Of a stretch of DNA of 64,000 nt, positions 25,722-36,412 are shown in pieces. The notes under the pieces are model-generated. The model was given only the letters and a program-made list of their open reading frames with translations. It did no database searches and was not told the DNA's origin. The DNA comes from Streptomyces sp. NBC_00554. GTDB taxonomy: Bacteria > Actinomycetota > Actinomycetes > Streptomycetales > Streptomycetaceae. Where the stretch lies: assembly GCF_041431135.1 (NCBI RefSeq), contig NZ_CP107799.1, positions 6,758,001 through 6,822,000 on the forward strand. The letters run 5' to 3'. A program made the translations under genes and the position numbers. The stretch's first letter is position 1. Each line of letters opens with the position of its first letter.

Positions 25722-27709
25722 TTCACGACCTCGCTTCCGGTCGGTTCCGGTGTCAGGTCGATCGCCGGATGGTGGCAGGCCGCCAGGTGGTAGCGGCTGC
25801 CCAGCAGGTCGGGTGCGGTGTCGCGGCACGGCTCGCTCGCCATCGGGCAGCGGTCGGCGAACCGGCAGCCCGCCGGGAAGTCCGCGGGGGAGGGCACGAC
25901 GCCCTTGATCTGCGTCATCCGCTCGGCGGCCGTCTCCAGCGACAGCACGCTGCCGAGGAGTCCGCGTGTGTAGTGGTGGGCCGGCTCCTCGACGAGGTCG
26001 GCGGTCACCCCGGTCTCGACGATCTGGCCGCCGTACATGACGACCACCCGGTCGGTGACCGCCGAGATCAGCGCCAGGTCGTGGGAGACGAGGATCAGTG
26101 CGAAGTCCAGCTCCGTGCGCAGCCGCAGCAGCAGCTCCATGACCTGCGCCTGGACGGTCACGTCGAGGGCCGTCGTCGGTTCGTCGGCGACGATGAGCTT
26201 GGGGTCGCGGGACAGCGCCATGGCGATCAGTACGCGCTGGCGCTGGCCGCCGGAGAGCTCGTGCGGGTAGCTGCGCAGGGTGCGTTCGGGGTCGAGGCCG
26301 ACCAGCTCCAACAGCTCCGCAGGAGTGCGCTTGCCGCCTCGCCGTACGACCTGTTTCAGCTGTGCCCGGATCGTCATCGCCGGGTTCAGGGACGACAGCG
26401 CATCCTGGTAGATCATCGCCATCTCGTGGCCGAGGAGTCTGCGCCGTACGCGCATCGGCTCGCCCACCAACTGCCGTTGGTTGAACCGGACATGGCCGCG
26501 GACCCTGGCGCCCTTCGGCTCCAGGCCCATCACCGTCAGCGCGGTCAGCGACTTGCCGCAGCCGGACTCGCCCACCAGCCCGAGCACCTCACCCGGCTGC
26601 ACCTCGAAACTGATGCCGTCGACGATGTCCACACCCCCGTGGCGGGCATCGAAGCCGATGGCCAGGTTCTCGACGGCCAGGACGGGCACGGCGCCCTCGG
26701 GAAGGGGGCGGGCCCGGCTGCGCAGCCGGGCCGCTGCCTCGGTGAGCCCCGGCAGATCCAGGACCTTGCCGCTGCCGGGCTCGGGGGCCTCCAGCCGGTC
26801 CTTCGCCTCTCGTGCCGGTACGTCGCGCGCGGCGGGCGCGGCCCACGCGTCCGAGACGCCCTCGGAGAGGATGTTCAGCGACAGCACGGTGATCAGCATC
26901 AGCAGGCCCGGGAAGACGGTGGCCCACCAGCCGCCGGTGAGCACCATGTTCTTGCCGTCGGCGATGACGCTGCCCCAGGACGGGTCCGGGGGCCTGACCC
27001 CCGCGCCGATGAAGGACAGTGAGGCCTCGAAGACGATGGCCTCGGCGACCTGCACGGTGCAGAACACCAGGATGGGCGCGGCGCAGTTGATCGCCACGTG
27101 CTTGATGACGATGTGCGGGGTGCGGGCGCCGATGACGTGCTCGGCAGTGACGTAGTCCTCGCCGTACTGGTCGAGGACGTTCGCGCGTACGACCCTGGCG
27201 ACGGGCGGTGTGAACAGGAACGCGATCGCGCAGATCAGCACGGTGATCCCGCCGCCGAACACGGCCACCAGGACGGCGGCCAGTGCGATGCCGGGGAACG
27301 CCATGACCACGTCCAGGCAGCGCATCAGCGTCTCGTCGACCGCCTTGCGCGAGGTCGCCGCGACCGCGCCGAGGAGTGCTCCCACGACGAGGGCGAGCGC
27401 GGTGGCGCCCAGGCCGATGGCAAGCGACCAGCGGGCGCCGTACATCAGCCGGCTCATGATGTCCCGGCCGAGGCTGTCCTGCCCCATCCAGTGCTCTGCG
27501 GACGGGGCTCCCGTGCCGCCGACGAGCGGCTGCTGGTCGAGCGGGTCGTCCGGTGCGAGCAGCGGCGCGAACACCGCCACCACGACGACGAGCGTCAGGA
27601 AGCAGACCGCGACCCGGGAGAGGAGCGGCAGCCGGCGCCAGCCGCGCAGCCGGATGCCGGGCCGGGACAGGGCCTCGGTGAGACGCTTGCGATTGAACGA
27701 TGTGAACAT
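25718..27709 (-). CDS. Fused ABC permease (DppC) and ATPase (DppD)
   Basis: 663 residues. Residues 1 to about 285 form a DppC permease with the EAA-like loop HVIGARTPHIVIKHVAINCAAPI and ending NILSEGVSDAW. A linker of about 60 residues rich in Ala, Arg and Pro follows. From about residue 350 there is a complete DppD ATPase: Walker A GESGCGKS, signature LSGGQRQRVLIAMAL, Walker B LIVADEPTTALD, and the terminal Cys motif AGCRFADRCPMASEPC. These are normally two genes. One-base overlap with the upstream permease. Confidence 0.92.
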   Translation of the reverse strand: MFTSFNRKRLTEALSRPGIRLRGWRRLPLLSRVAVCFLTLVVVVAVFAPLLAPDDPLDQQPLVGGTGAPSAEHWMGQDSLGRDIMSRLMYGARWSLAIGLGATALALVVGALLGAVAATSRKAVDETLMRCLDVVMAFPGIALAAVLVAVFGGGITVLICAIAFLFTPPVARVVRANVLDQYGEDYVTAEHVIGARTPHIVIKHVAINCAAPILVFCTVQVAEAIVFEASLSFIGAGVRPPDPSWGSVIADGKNMVLTGGWWATVFPGLLMLITVLSLNILSEGVSDAWAAPAARDVPAREAKDRLEAPEPGSGKVLDLPGLTEAAARLRSRARPLPEGAVPVLAVENLAIGFDARHGGVDIVDGISFEVQPGEVLGLVGESGCGKSLTALTVMGLEPKGARVRGHVRFNQRQLVGEPMRVRRRLLGHEMAMIYQDALSSLNPAMTIRAQLKQVVRRGGKRTPAELLELVGLDPERTLRSYPHELSGGQRQRVLIAMALSRDPKLIVADEPTTALDVTVQAQVMELLLRLRTELDFALILVSHDLALISAVTDRVVVMYGGQIVETGVTADLVEEPAHHYTRGLLGSVLSLETAAERMTQIKGVVPSPADFPAGCRFADRCPMASEPCRDTAPDLLGSRYHLAACHHPAIDLTPEPTGSEVVN

Positions 27710-28668
27710 CAGGTCGCCTCCCTCAGCCGCGGGTTGACCAGCAGATACAGGATGTCGATGACGAGGTTCACGACGACGAAGCCGGTGGCCGTGGTCAGGA
27801 CGACGCCCTGGACGACCGCCGGGTCACCGTTCTTCACGGCGTCGATCATCAGCTTCCCCATGCCGGGCAGGGAGAAGATCGTCTCGATGACGACCGCCCC
27901 GCCGAGCAGGTACCCCACGCGCAGCCCGAGCACGGTGAGCGGGTTCATCAGGGCGTTGCGCAGGACGTTGCGGCCGACGACCACGTGGGGCGGCAGGCCG
28001 CTGCCGATCGCCGTGCGCACATAGTCCTTGTCGAGCTCCTCGACCACCGAGGTCCGCACGATCCTGGTGAGCTGCGCGGCGACCGGCAGCGACAGCGCGA
28101 GCGCGGGCAGCGTCATCGTCTTGAGCCAGCCGGTCAGGGAGTCGGCCGGGTTGATGTAGCCGCCGGTCGGGAACCAGCCCAGGTCGACGGCCAGGTACTG
28201 GATCATCAGCAGCGCCAGCCAGAAGCCGGGCGCCGCGACACCGGTCAGCGAGACGACCCGGATGATCTGGTCCGGCAGCCGGTCGCGGTAGATCGCCGCG
28301 GTGACCCCGCCGAGCAGCGAGAGCACCACCGCGATGCCCAGGCCAAGGAAGGTGAGCTGGAGGGTGAGCGGCAGCGCGGTGGTGATCTGTTCGAGCACCG
28401 GTGCGCCGGTCAGCGCGCTGGTGCCCAGGTCGCCGTGGAGCAGGTCCCCCAGGAAGTGGAAGTAGCGCACCGGGAACGGGTCGAGGAGCCCGTTCTGCTC
28501 CCGGAAGTCGATCAGCTGCTGCGGCGTCGGATTGGCGCCCTGGAAGAACGCGGATGCCGGATCGACGTCCGAGAACCGCATCACGATGAAGACGAAGAGC
28601 ACGATCCCGAGCATCAGCGGTACGAGCAGGGCGATACGGCGGAGCAGGATCCTGGCGACGGTGACCAC
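27709..28668 (-). CDS. Peptide-family ABC permease (DppB type)
   Basis: 319 residues with six membrane helices. The N-terminal LLVPLMLGIVLFVFIVMRFSDVDPAS and the EAA loop YVRTAIGSGLPPHVVVGRNVLRNALMNP are typical of DppB/OppB permeases. GTG 28668 has GGAGG ten bases upstream. It forms the channel with the DppC half of the fused gene that follows. Confidence 0.92.
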   Translation of the reverse strand: MVTVARILLRRIALLVPLMLGIVLFVFIVMRFSDVDPASAFFQGANPTPQQLIDFREQNGLLDPFPVRYFHFLGDLLHGDLGTSALTGAPVLEQITTALPLTLQLTFLGLGIAVVLSLLGGVTAAIYRDRLPDQIIRVVSLTGVAAPGFWLALLMIQYLAVDLGWFPTGGYINPADSLTGWLKTMTLPALALSLPVAAQLTRIVRTSVVEELDKDYVRTAIGSGLPPHVVVGRNVLRNALMNPLTVLGLRVGYLLGGAVVIETIFSLPGMGKLMIDAVKNGDPAVVQGVVLTTATGFVVVNLVIDILYLLVNPRLREAT

Positions 28669-28686
28669 GTGCTGACTACCTCCGGT

Positions 28687-30315
28687 CTACGCCCACTTGG
28701 CTTGCAGGAGGTTGATCCCGGGGTACGGCTGTGCCCTTATCCCCGTGAGCTTCCTCGGGTCCCAGGCGGTCATCAGCTCGTTGTGCACGACCGGGTAGAG
28801 CACGGCCTGTTCGGCGACGACGTCGATGTAGTCCTGGATCATCGTCTTCTTCCGGGTGGCGTCCGGCTCCTGCGTCGCCTGGTCCATGTCCTTGAAGAGC
28901 TTCTTGGCCACGGGGTCACCGGCCCAGCGGGCGTAGCCCATCCACAGGTTCTGGGGGCCGTAGTTGTAGTGCATGATCAGGTCCGCGTCGAGGCCGAACT
29001 GGTTGGGGTTCGAGGCCGCCGCGACCACCTGGTAGTCCTGCTTCTGGTCCATCTTCGTGAAGACGGCCGTGGTCTCCTGCGGGTCGAGCGTCGTCTCGAC
29101 ACCGATCGCGTCCCAGGACGCCTTGATCGTGGGCAGGCAGTCGACGATCCAACTGACGTTGACCGCCATGATGTCGACCTTCAGCCCCTCGACGCCCGCG
29201 TCCGCCAGGAGCTGTTTCGCCTTCTCCGGGTCGTACGCGTAGACGGTCTTCGCCGGCCGGTAGCTCGGGTTGCCCTCGTTGAGGAACGAACTCGACGCCC
29301 TGCCGTGCCCCTTCAGTGCGACCTGGACCATCTTGTCGGTGTCGATGGCGTAGTGCAGCGCCTGGCGCACCCGCACATCGTCGAAGGGCTTGTGCTGGGT
29401 GTTGAACATCAGGAAGAGGTTGTTCATCCCCGCGCCGCCCTGGACGGTCATGCCGCCCTTCTTGAGCTGCTCGATGTTGGCGTAGGGGATGTTGTCGGCG
29501 ATCGGCGCTCCGGCGCTCGCCCCCGAGATCTTCGCGACGCGCGGTGCGGCGTCCACCATCGTCAGCCAGTTCATCTTCTTGAACGCCGCTTTGCGCGGGC
29601 CGTTGTAGTCGGCGAAGGCCTCGAAGGTGGTGTTCGACTTCGGGTGGTGGGCGGTCTGCCGGTACGGTCCCGAGCCGATCGCCTTGCCCCTGATCGCCTC
29701 GTCCCAGGCGCCCGGCTGGGAGAAGACGTGCTTCGGCATGACCTTCGCGAGGGTGAGCCGGGAAACCCCTTCGGGGAAGGGGAACTTGAGGACCAGCTCG
29801 ACGTTCATCGCGTCGATCTTCCTGACCTCCTTCAGCCAGCTCGCGAAGAAGCCCTTGCCGAGGGTCTGCGTCTTCGGATCGAGGATCCGGTCGAACACGA
29901 ACACCACGTCGTCCGCGGTGACGGGCTTCCCGTCGTGGAACCTGGCGCCCGGGCGCAGCTCGAACTTCCAGGAGGTGCCGGTGAGGTCGGCGGGCACCTG
30001 CGTGGCGAGCGCGGCGTAGGGCTCGCGGGAGATCGGGTCCGTGTCGAGCAGGCCCTCGTAGATGTGGTTGTTGGCGGCCATCGAGAAGGCGGACGCCGTC
30101 TGCGTCGGATCCCAGCTGCCGTCGTTCCCGTAGCCGATGACGGCGGTCAGCGTGCTGTTCCCGCCGCTGCCCCCGCCGCCGGTGTCGTTCGTGGACTCCG
30201 GCCCCGCCGAGCAGGCCGACAGGGACGACGAGACGGCGGCGGCCGCGCCCAGCGCGCCGGTGTACTTCAGGAACGACCGGCGGTGCAGCGCCGGAGTGGG
30301 GGTCACGTCGCGCAC
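28687..30315 (-). CDS. ABC substrate-binding lipoprotein, peptide family
   Basis: 542 residues of SBP family 5. The N terminus combines a twin-arginine-like LHRRSFLKYTG with a hydrophobic segment and lipobox LSAC, so the protein is probably exported folded or semi-folded and lipid-anchored at the cysteine. GTG 30315 lies four bases after GGAGG. First gene of a five-gene operon. Members of this family bind peptides, but some carry sugars or sialic acid, which the neighbours make plausible here. Divergent from the GntR gene. Confidence 0.92.
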   Translation of the reverse strand: MRDVTPTPALHRRSFLKYTGALGAAAAVSSSLSACSAGPESTNDTGGGGSGGNSTLTAVIGYGNDGSWDPTQTASAFSMAANNHIYEGLLDTDPISREPYAALATQVPADLTGTSWKFELRPGARFHDGKPVTADDVVFVFDRILDPKTQTLGKGFFASWLKEVRKIDAMNVELVLKFPFPEGVSRLTLAKVMPKHVFSQPGAWDEAIRGKAIGSGPYRQTAHHPKSNTTFEAFADYNGPRKAAFKKMNWLTMVDAAPRVAKISGASAGAPIADNIPYANIEQLKKGGMTVQGGAGMNNLFLMFNTQHKPFDDVRVRQALHYAIDTDKMVQVALKGHGRASSSFLNEGNPSYRPAKTVYAYDPEKAKQLLADAGVEGLKVDIMAVNVSWIVDCLPTIKASWDAIGVETTLDPQETTAVFTKMDQKQDYQVVAAASNPNQFGLDADLIMHYNYGPQNLWMGYARWAGDPVAKKLFKDMDQATQEPDATRKKTMIQDYIDVVAEQAVLYPVVHNELMTAWDPRKLTGIRAQPYPGINLLQAKWA

Positions 30316-30474
30316 GGTTCCTCCAGTGAGGAGTGGTCCAGTGAGTGGGAGATACGACGTCCTACGTCATAGGGGGCAGCGTGACCCTAAGAGGGGGCGT
30401 GAGGGGGGTCAAGGGAACACGCACGAATGGCGTATGTTCCAAAGGTGCGACCAATGGCACCTAGAAATAGGCCT

Positions 30475-30493
30475 AATTGACGACTTGTCAATT
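30475..30493. promoter_or_regulatory. Perfect palindrome, candidate GntR operator
   Basis: AATTGAC-GACTT-GTCAATT is a perfect 7-5-7 inverted repeat in the divergent gap between the transporter operon and the GntR gene. A weaker pair GGTGC/GCACC lies at about 30444-30462. The AT content is unusual for this genome. Confidence 0.7.
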
Positions 30494-30532
30494 ACTGATT
30501 GACGTTTCTTCATCCCGGAGGTGGGACGTCGG

Positions 30533-31291
30533 ATGTCCAGCGAGCGTACGATGCGGCGCATGCCCGAGGAGACCGGTAGCCGGCGCAGGCCCGAACGCCG
30601 GTTGAGCGGCCAGATACAGCGCGAGGTGATGCAGCTGATCCTCGACCGCAAACTCCGGGCCGGCGCGCCGCTGCCGACCGAGGCGGAACTCATGGAGGAC
30701 CTGGGCGTCAGCCGCAACTCCGTCCGTGAGGCCCTCAAGGCCCTCCAGGCCCTCGACATAGTCGACATAAGGCATGGATACGGCACGTACGTCGGCGAGG
30801 CATCTCTGACACCCCTGGTCGACGGACTGACCTTCCGGACCCTCGCACGGCCCAGCGACGACGCGAGCGCGCTGGCCGAGATACTCCAGGTCCGCGAGGT
30901 GCTGGAGGAGGGGCTGATCCGCCGGGTCGCCGGCACACTCTCCGAGGCCGAGCTCGACCGGCTCGAATCCGTCGTGACCCGGATGGAGACCGCGGGCCAG
31001 GAGGGCGGCCCCTTCGCCGAACTCGACCGCGAATTCCACGAGTTGCTGTACGCCTCCCTCGGCAACGCCCTCGTCCCACAGCTCCTCGGCGCCTTCTGGA
31101 CCGTCTTCCGCCGCGTCTCCGGCATCCGCGGCTGGACCGACGACCCGGCACCCGAGGTCACCGTCCGCCGCCACCGCGACATCGTCACCGCCCTGCGCGC
31201 CCACGACGTGGAGGGCGCACAGCGGGCGATGGCGTTCCACTTCCGGGGCATCGAGGCGCGGGCGGCACAGGAGTCACGGGGGGTGAGCTGA
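30533..31291 (+). CDS. GntR family regulator, FadR/FCD subfamily
   Basis: About 252 residues. The winged helix reads PLPTEAELMEDLGVSRNSVREALKALQALDIVDIRHGYGTYV. The FCD ligand domain has metal-type residues in EVLEEGLIRR, LDREFHELLYASLGNALV and RRHRDIVTALRAHDVEGAQRAM. ATG 30533 follows GGAGG by 11 bases; GTG 30521 overlaps that site. FCD regulators sense sugar acids or other carboxylates, consistent with control of the divergent uptake operon. Confidence 0.9.
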   Translation: MSSERTMRRMPEETGSRRRPERRLSGQIQREVMQLILDRKLRAGAPLPTEAELMEDLGVSRNSVREALKALQALDIVDIRHGYGTYVGEASLTPLVDGLTFRTLARPSDDASALAEILQVREVLEEGLIRRVAGTLSEAELDRLESVVTRMETAGQEGGPFAELDREFHELLYASLGNALVPQLLGAFWTVFRRVSGIRGWTDDPAPEVTVRRHRDIVTALRAHDVEGAQRAMAFHFRGIEARAAQESRGVS

Positions 31292-31292
31292 C

Positions 31293-31808
31293 GTGAGTGG
31301 AACGGCTTGGGACCCGAACGGTGCGGGAGCCGCTGGCGGTGAGCCCGTCCCCGTGACCGGGGCGACCTGGAACCCGAACGGTGCGGGCGTCCTGCGTCTG
31401 CCCTCCGGCCGGCTGGTGCGTGGCCGCGCCCTGCGCCGCCCGCTTCCGACCGAGGGCCCGTCACCGACGTACGCCGTGTATCTCCTCGGCAAGCAGCCCC
31501 CCGAAGTCCCCTGGGAGGCCCACTGGCTGCGCTGGCCGGACTTCCGCCTGCCCGCCGACCGCACCCGGGCCGCCGAACTGCTCACCGAGGCCTGGAGCCG
31601 AACCTCCACCGACCGCGTCGAACTAGCCTGCGGCGGCGGCCGGGGCCGCACGGGCACGGCGTTGGCCTGCCTGGCGATCCTCGACGGCGTGTCTCCGGAG
31701 GGGGCGGTTGATTTCGTACGTCGGCACTACGACCGGCATGCGGTGGAGACGCCTTGGCAGCGGGCGTACGTACGGCGCTTCACCGGCTGCGGTACCGCAG
31801 CCCCGTAA
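31293..31808 (+). CDS. Protein-tyrosine-phosphatase-like protein
   Basis: 171 residues. ELACGGGRGRTGTALACLAILDG has the C-x5-R phosphate loop of cysteine phosphatases, with alanine in place of the usual preceding histidine. The general-acid loop may be WLRWPDFRLPAD. The N-terminal 30 residues contain a repeated A-W-D/N-P-N-G-A-G motif. GTG 31293 is one base after the GntR stop, so it is probably co-transcribed. Substrate unknown. Confidence 0.72.
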   Translation: MSGTAWDPNGAGAAGGEPVPVTGATWNPNGAGVLRLPSGRLVRGRALRRPLPTEGPSPTYAVYLLGKQPPEVPWEAHWLRWPDFRLPADRTRAAELLTEAWSRTSTDRVELACGGGRGRTGTALACLAILDGVSPEGAVDFVRRHYDRHAVETPWQRAYVRRFTGCGTAAP

Positions 31809-31881
31809 GGGGCGCGGGGAACTGCGCGACCAGCCACAACGGACCCGCAGACGAAGCACCACCGGACTGCCGGCGGAGCGC

Positions 31882-32292
31882 TCAGGAACAGTCCGGGCAC
31901 AGCCCCCGGTAGGTGACCTCGACGTCGGACACCGTGAAACCGAACCGCTCCTCCGCAGGGAGGTCGGCCAGCGGATTGCCGGCCGGGTGGACGTCACGGA
32001 TGGTGCCGCACTTGGAGCACACCAGGTGTTGGTGCGGGTGGTGCGCGTTCGGGTCATAACGCTTGGCGCGGCCGTCCGTGGAGACCTCTATCACCTCGCC
32101 GAGGGAGACGAGCTCGCCCAGGGCGTTGTAGACGGTCGCCCGGGAGATCTCCGGCAGCCGCTGCGCCGCACGGGCGTGCACCTCGTCGGCCGTGAGGTGC
32201 ACGTGTTCGCCGTCGAGGACCTCCGCAACGACGCGTCGCTGGGAAGTCATCCGCCAGCCACGCCCCCGCAGTCGCTCCAGCAGGTCACTCAT
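31882..32292 (-). CDS. Fur family peroxide/iron regulator (PerR/CatR type)
   Basis: 136 residues. The winged helix (MTSQRRVVAEVLDGEHVHLTADEVHARAAQRL...ISRATVYNALGEL) is followed by the regulatory metal residues in HHPHQHLVCSKCGTIRDV and the second Cys pair LCPDCS, which form the structural zinc site. Divergent from katG, which it most likely represses until peroxide oxidises its metal site. AGGTGA lies six bases before the ATG. Confidence 0.9.
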   Translation of the reverse strand: MSDLLERLRGRGWRMTSQRRVVAEVLDGEHVHLTADEVHARAAQRLPEISRATVYNALGELVSLGEVIEVSTDGRAKRYDPNAHHPHQHLVCSKCGTIRDVHPAGNPLADLPAEERFGFTVSDVEVTYRGLCPDCS

Positions 32293-32380
32293 ATCGGTTC
32301 ACCTATTCAGGTTCGGTGTGATGCCCGGAGTTTACCGGTCTAGGTCCGGGGTCCGGTTGGATATGGGCTTGGCCCGCTTC

Positions 32381-32408
32381 TTGACTTGGACTCCGTCCAT
32401 CGTAGGAT
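32381..32408 (+). promoter_or_regulatory. katG promoter with a palindrome in the spacer
   Basis: TTGACT (32381-32386) and TAGGAT (32403-32408) are 16 bases apart. Between them TGGAC-TCC-GTCCA (32387-32399) is a perfect palindrome and a candidate binding site for the divergent Fur-family protein. The katG start is 275 bases downstream, so the leader is long. The rest of the 390-base gap shows no gene. Confidence 0.6.
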
Positions 32409-32682
32409 CGGATCTGGCGATAGCCAAGGGACAGGAAGACTCCAGTACGGCATGAGACAGAGACGTGACGGGACCACCTCGGCGTCGAGGCGATCCATCC
32501 CCTCCGGGATGCGCGATCGCGCGGGCCGTTTCTCCCTTGTCGTGCGTGAGGCCCTCCACAGGCCGGAGAGGCCTGTACCCCCGACTTCGCCGTCGCCGAC
32601 CACAGACTTCGTACCCCCCGCCCGACCGTTCCACCGCCCGCAGTTCCTGAGCACGTGATCCGCCAGGTCCGGAAGGATTCCC

Positions 32683-34899
<2,217 letters not shown>

Positions 34900-34926
34900 C
34901 CTTTTCTGATCGACTGATCGACCGTG

Positions 34927-34962
34927 ACGTCCAGGTCGGCCCGCAGGGGTCGGCCTGGACGT
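34927..34962 (+). terminator. katG terminator
   Basis: ACGTCCAGG and CCTGGACGT form the ends of a stem continuing through GGCCC/GGGTC, followed by TTTCTGTT. Confidence 0.75.
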
Positions 34963-34981
34963 TTCTGTTGGCCCGGCGTGC

Positions 34982-35554
34982 TCAGGGGCGGGTGGCCCGG
35001 AAGCGGAGCCCGCCGCTTTCCGGGTGCAGGTCCACGGATACGTCCTTGAAGCCCGCCCCCGTCAGACGTGCGGGGAGGGTGTCCGGGCGCAGCGTGTTCA
35101 TCGTGTCGCGGAAGTGCAACAGCCGGAAGCGCAGGCTGGGTTGGCTGTCGCTGCCGGCGAAGGTGCCGCCGGGGCGCAGGACACGGAAGGCCTCGGCGAA
35201 GATGCGGTCCTGGTGTGCGGCCGTCGGGACGTGGTGCAGCATCGTGAAGCAGACGACGGAGTCGTACGAGGTGTCGGGCAGGGTCGTGGCCGCGCCGTCC
35301 GCGTGGAGGATGCGGGCGCGCTCGCCCCACGTGTCCTGGAGGAGGCGGGCGGTGTCCCCGTCGATCTCCACGCCGGTCAGACGGGGCACCTGTTCCACGA
35401 GTACGCGCAGATTGGCTCCGTAACCGGGTCCGATCTCCAGTACGTCCTCGCCCAGATCAACGCCCTCCAGGGCCCAGGGCAGAATGCGGTCCTTGGTGGT
35501 CTGCGCCCACTCCTCGGAGCTGCACAGCTTGCGATGGGCTCGATTCATCGGCAT
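34982..35554 (-). CDS. Class I SAM-dependent methyltransferase
   Basis: 190 residues. Motif I is VLEIGPGYGANLRVL and the acidic residue of motif II is in LTGVEIDGDTA. Motif IV is YDSVVCFTMLHHV and the post-IV motif is VLRPGGTFAGSD. No substrate domain is recognisable; small molecules or quinone-like compounds are typical. Divergent from the AraC gene with 56 bases between starts, so AraC may control it. Confidence 0.87.
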   Translation of the reverse strand: MPMNRAHRKLCSSEEWAQTTKDRILPWALEGVDLGEDVLEIGPGYGANLRVLVEQVPRLTGVEIDGDTARLLQDTWGERARILHADGAATTLPDTSYDSVVCFTMLHHVPTAAHQDRIFAEAFRVLRPGGTFAGSDSQPSLRFRLLHFRDTMNTLRPDTLPARLTGAGFKDVSVDLHPESGGLRFRATRP

Positions 35555-35610
35555 GACCCCGACGCTAGGCGCCGCCGGGGCCTGTCCACCACGGGCTACG
35601 CTGCCGTTCC

Positions 35611-36408
35611 ATGTCGCAGAACGGACAGCGCCCGCCGCCCGCGACGTCGCGGCACGGACCGCACCCGCCCACGTCCGACACCGCGATCTTCGTCGGGCAC
35701 TTCACCATGCCCCGGGGAACCTCCTTCACCACGCATTGGCATCCTTTCCACCAACTGGCCTGGTCCGCAAAGGGGTTGCTGCGCGTCAGCAGCGAAAAGG
35801 GCTCCTGGCTGCTGCCGCCCTCGCTCGCCCTGTGGATCCCCGCCGGGCTGCCGCACTCGACCGGGTCGGAGGGTGACGCGGTCATGCGGAGTCCGTACGT
35901 CGATCCCGCGAGCTGCCCGCAGATCGCCTGGACGGAGCCGACGGTGGTGGCGGTCGGGCCGTTGCAGCGTGCCCTCGTCGACCACCTGGTGCGCACGGAC
36001 CTCGCTCCGGGGGCTCGGTCCCGCGCGGAGGCCGTGCTCCTGGACGTACTGAGCCCCGTCCCGGTGACAAGCGTCGCGGTCCCCGAGCCGTGGGACCCAC
36101 GGACGCGTGCGATCGCCCAGGCCCTCACCGCCGATCCGGCCGACGGGCGCCCGCTGTCCTCCTGGGGATCCCAAGTCGGCGCCAGCTCACGCACGTTGGC
36201 CCGCCTCTTCGTCGCCGAAACGGGCCTGGCCTTCGGTCAGTGGCGCGAGCAGTTCCGCATGCAGGCCGCCATGCCGCTGCTCGCCGACGGCCTGACCCTG
36301 GAAACAGTCGCCCACCACGTCGGCTACGCCTCAGCCAGCTCCTTCGTCGCGGCCTTCCACCGCGTCGTGGGCGTGACACCGCGGCAGTACTTTCCGGCGC
36401 GCTCCTGA
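35611..36408 (+). CDS. AraC family transcriptional regulator
   Basis: 265 residues. The N-terminal cupin has FTTHWHPFHQLAWSAKG and LWIPAGLPHS. The C-terminal double helix-turn-helix reads GASSRTLARLFVAETGLAFGQWREQFRMQAAMPLL and LETVAHHVGYASASSFVAAFHRVVGVTPRQYF, all canonical. Similar to NimR-type regulators. Possible target: the divergent methyltransferase. Confidence 0.9.
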   Translation: MSQNGQRPPPATSRHGPHPPTSDTAIFVGHFTMPRGTSFTTHWHPFHQLAWSAKGLLRVSSEKGSWLLPPSLALWIPAGLPHSTGSEGDAVMRSPYVDPASCPQIAWTEPTVVAVGPLQRALVDHLVRTDLAPGARSRAEAVLLDVLSPVPVTSVAVPEPWDPRTRAIAQALTADPADGRPLSSWGSQVGASSRTLARLFVAETGLAFGQWREQFRMQAAMPLLADGLTLETVAHHVGYASASSFVAAFHRVVGVTPRQYFPARS

Positions 36409-36412
36409 GGGC

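Noticed and set aside
27985..30372. A 795-codon plus-strand frame opposite the transporter operon
   Set aside because: Composition is typical of an antisense shadow and it crosses two well-supported genes.
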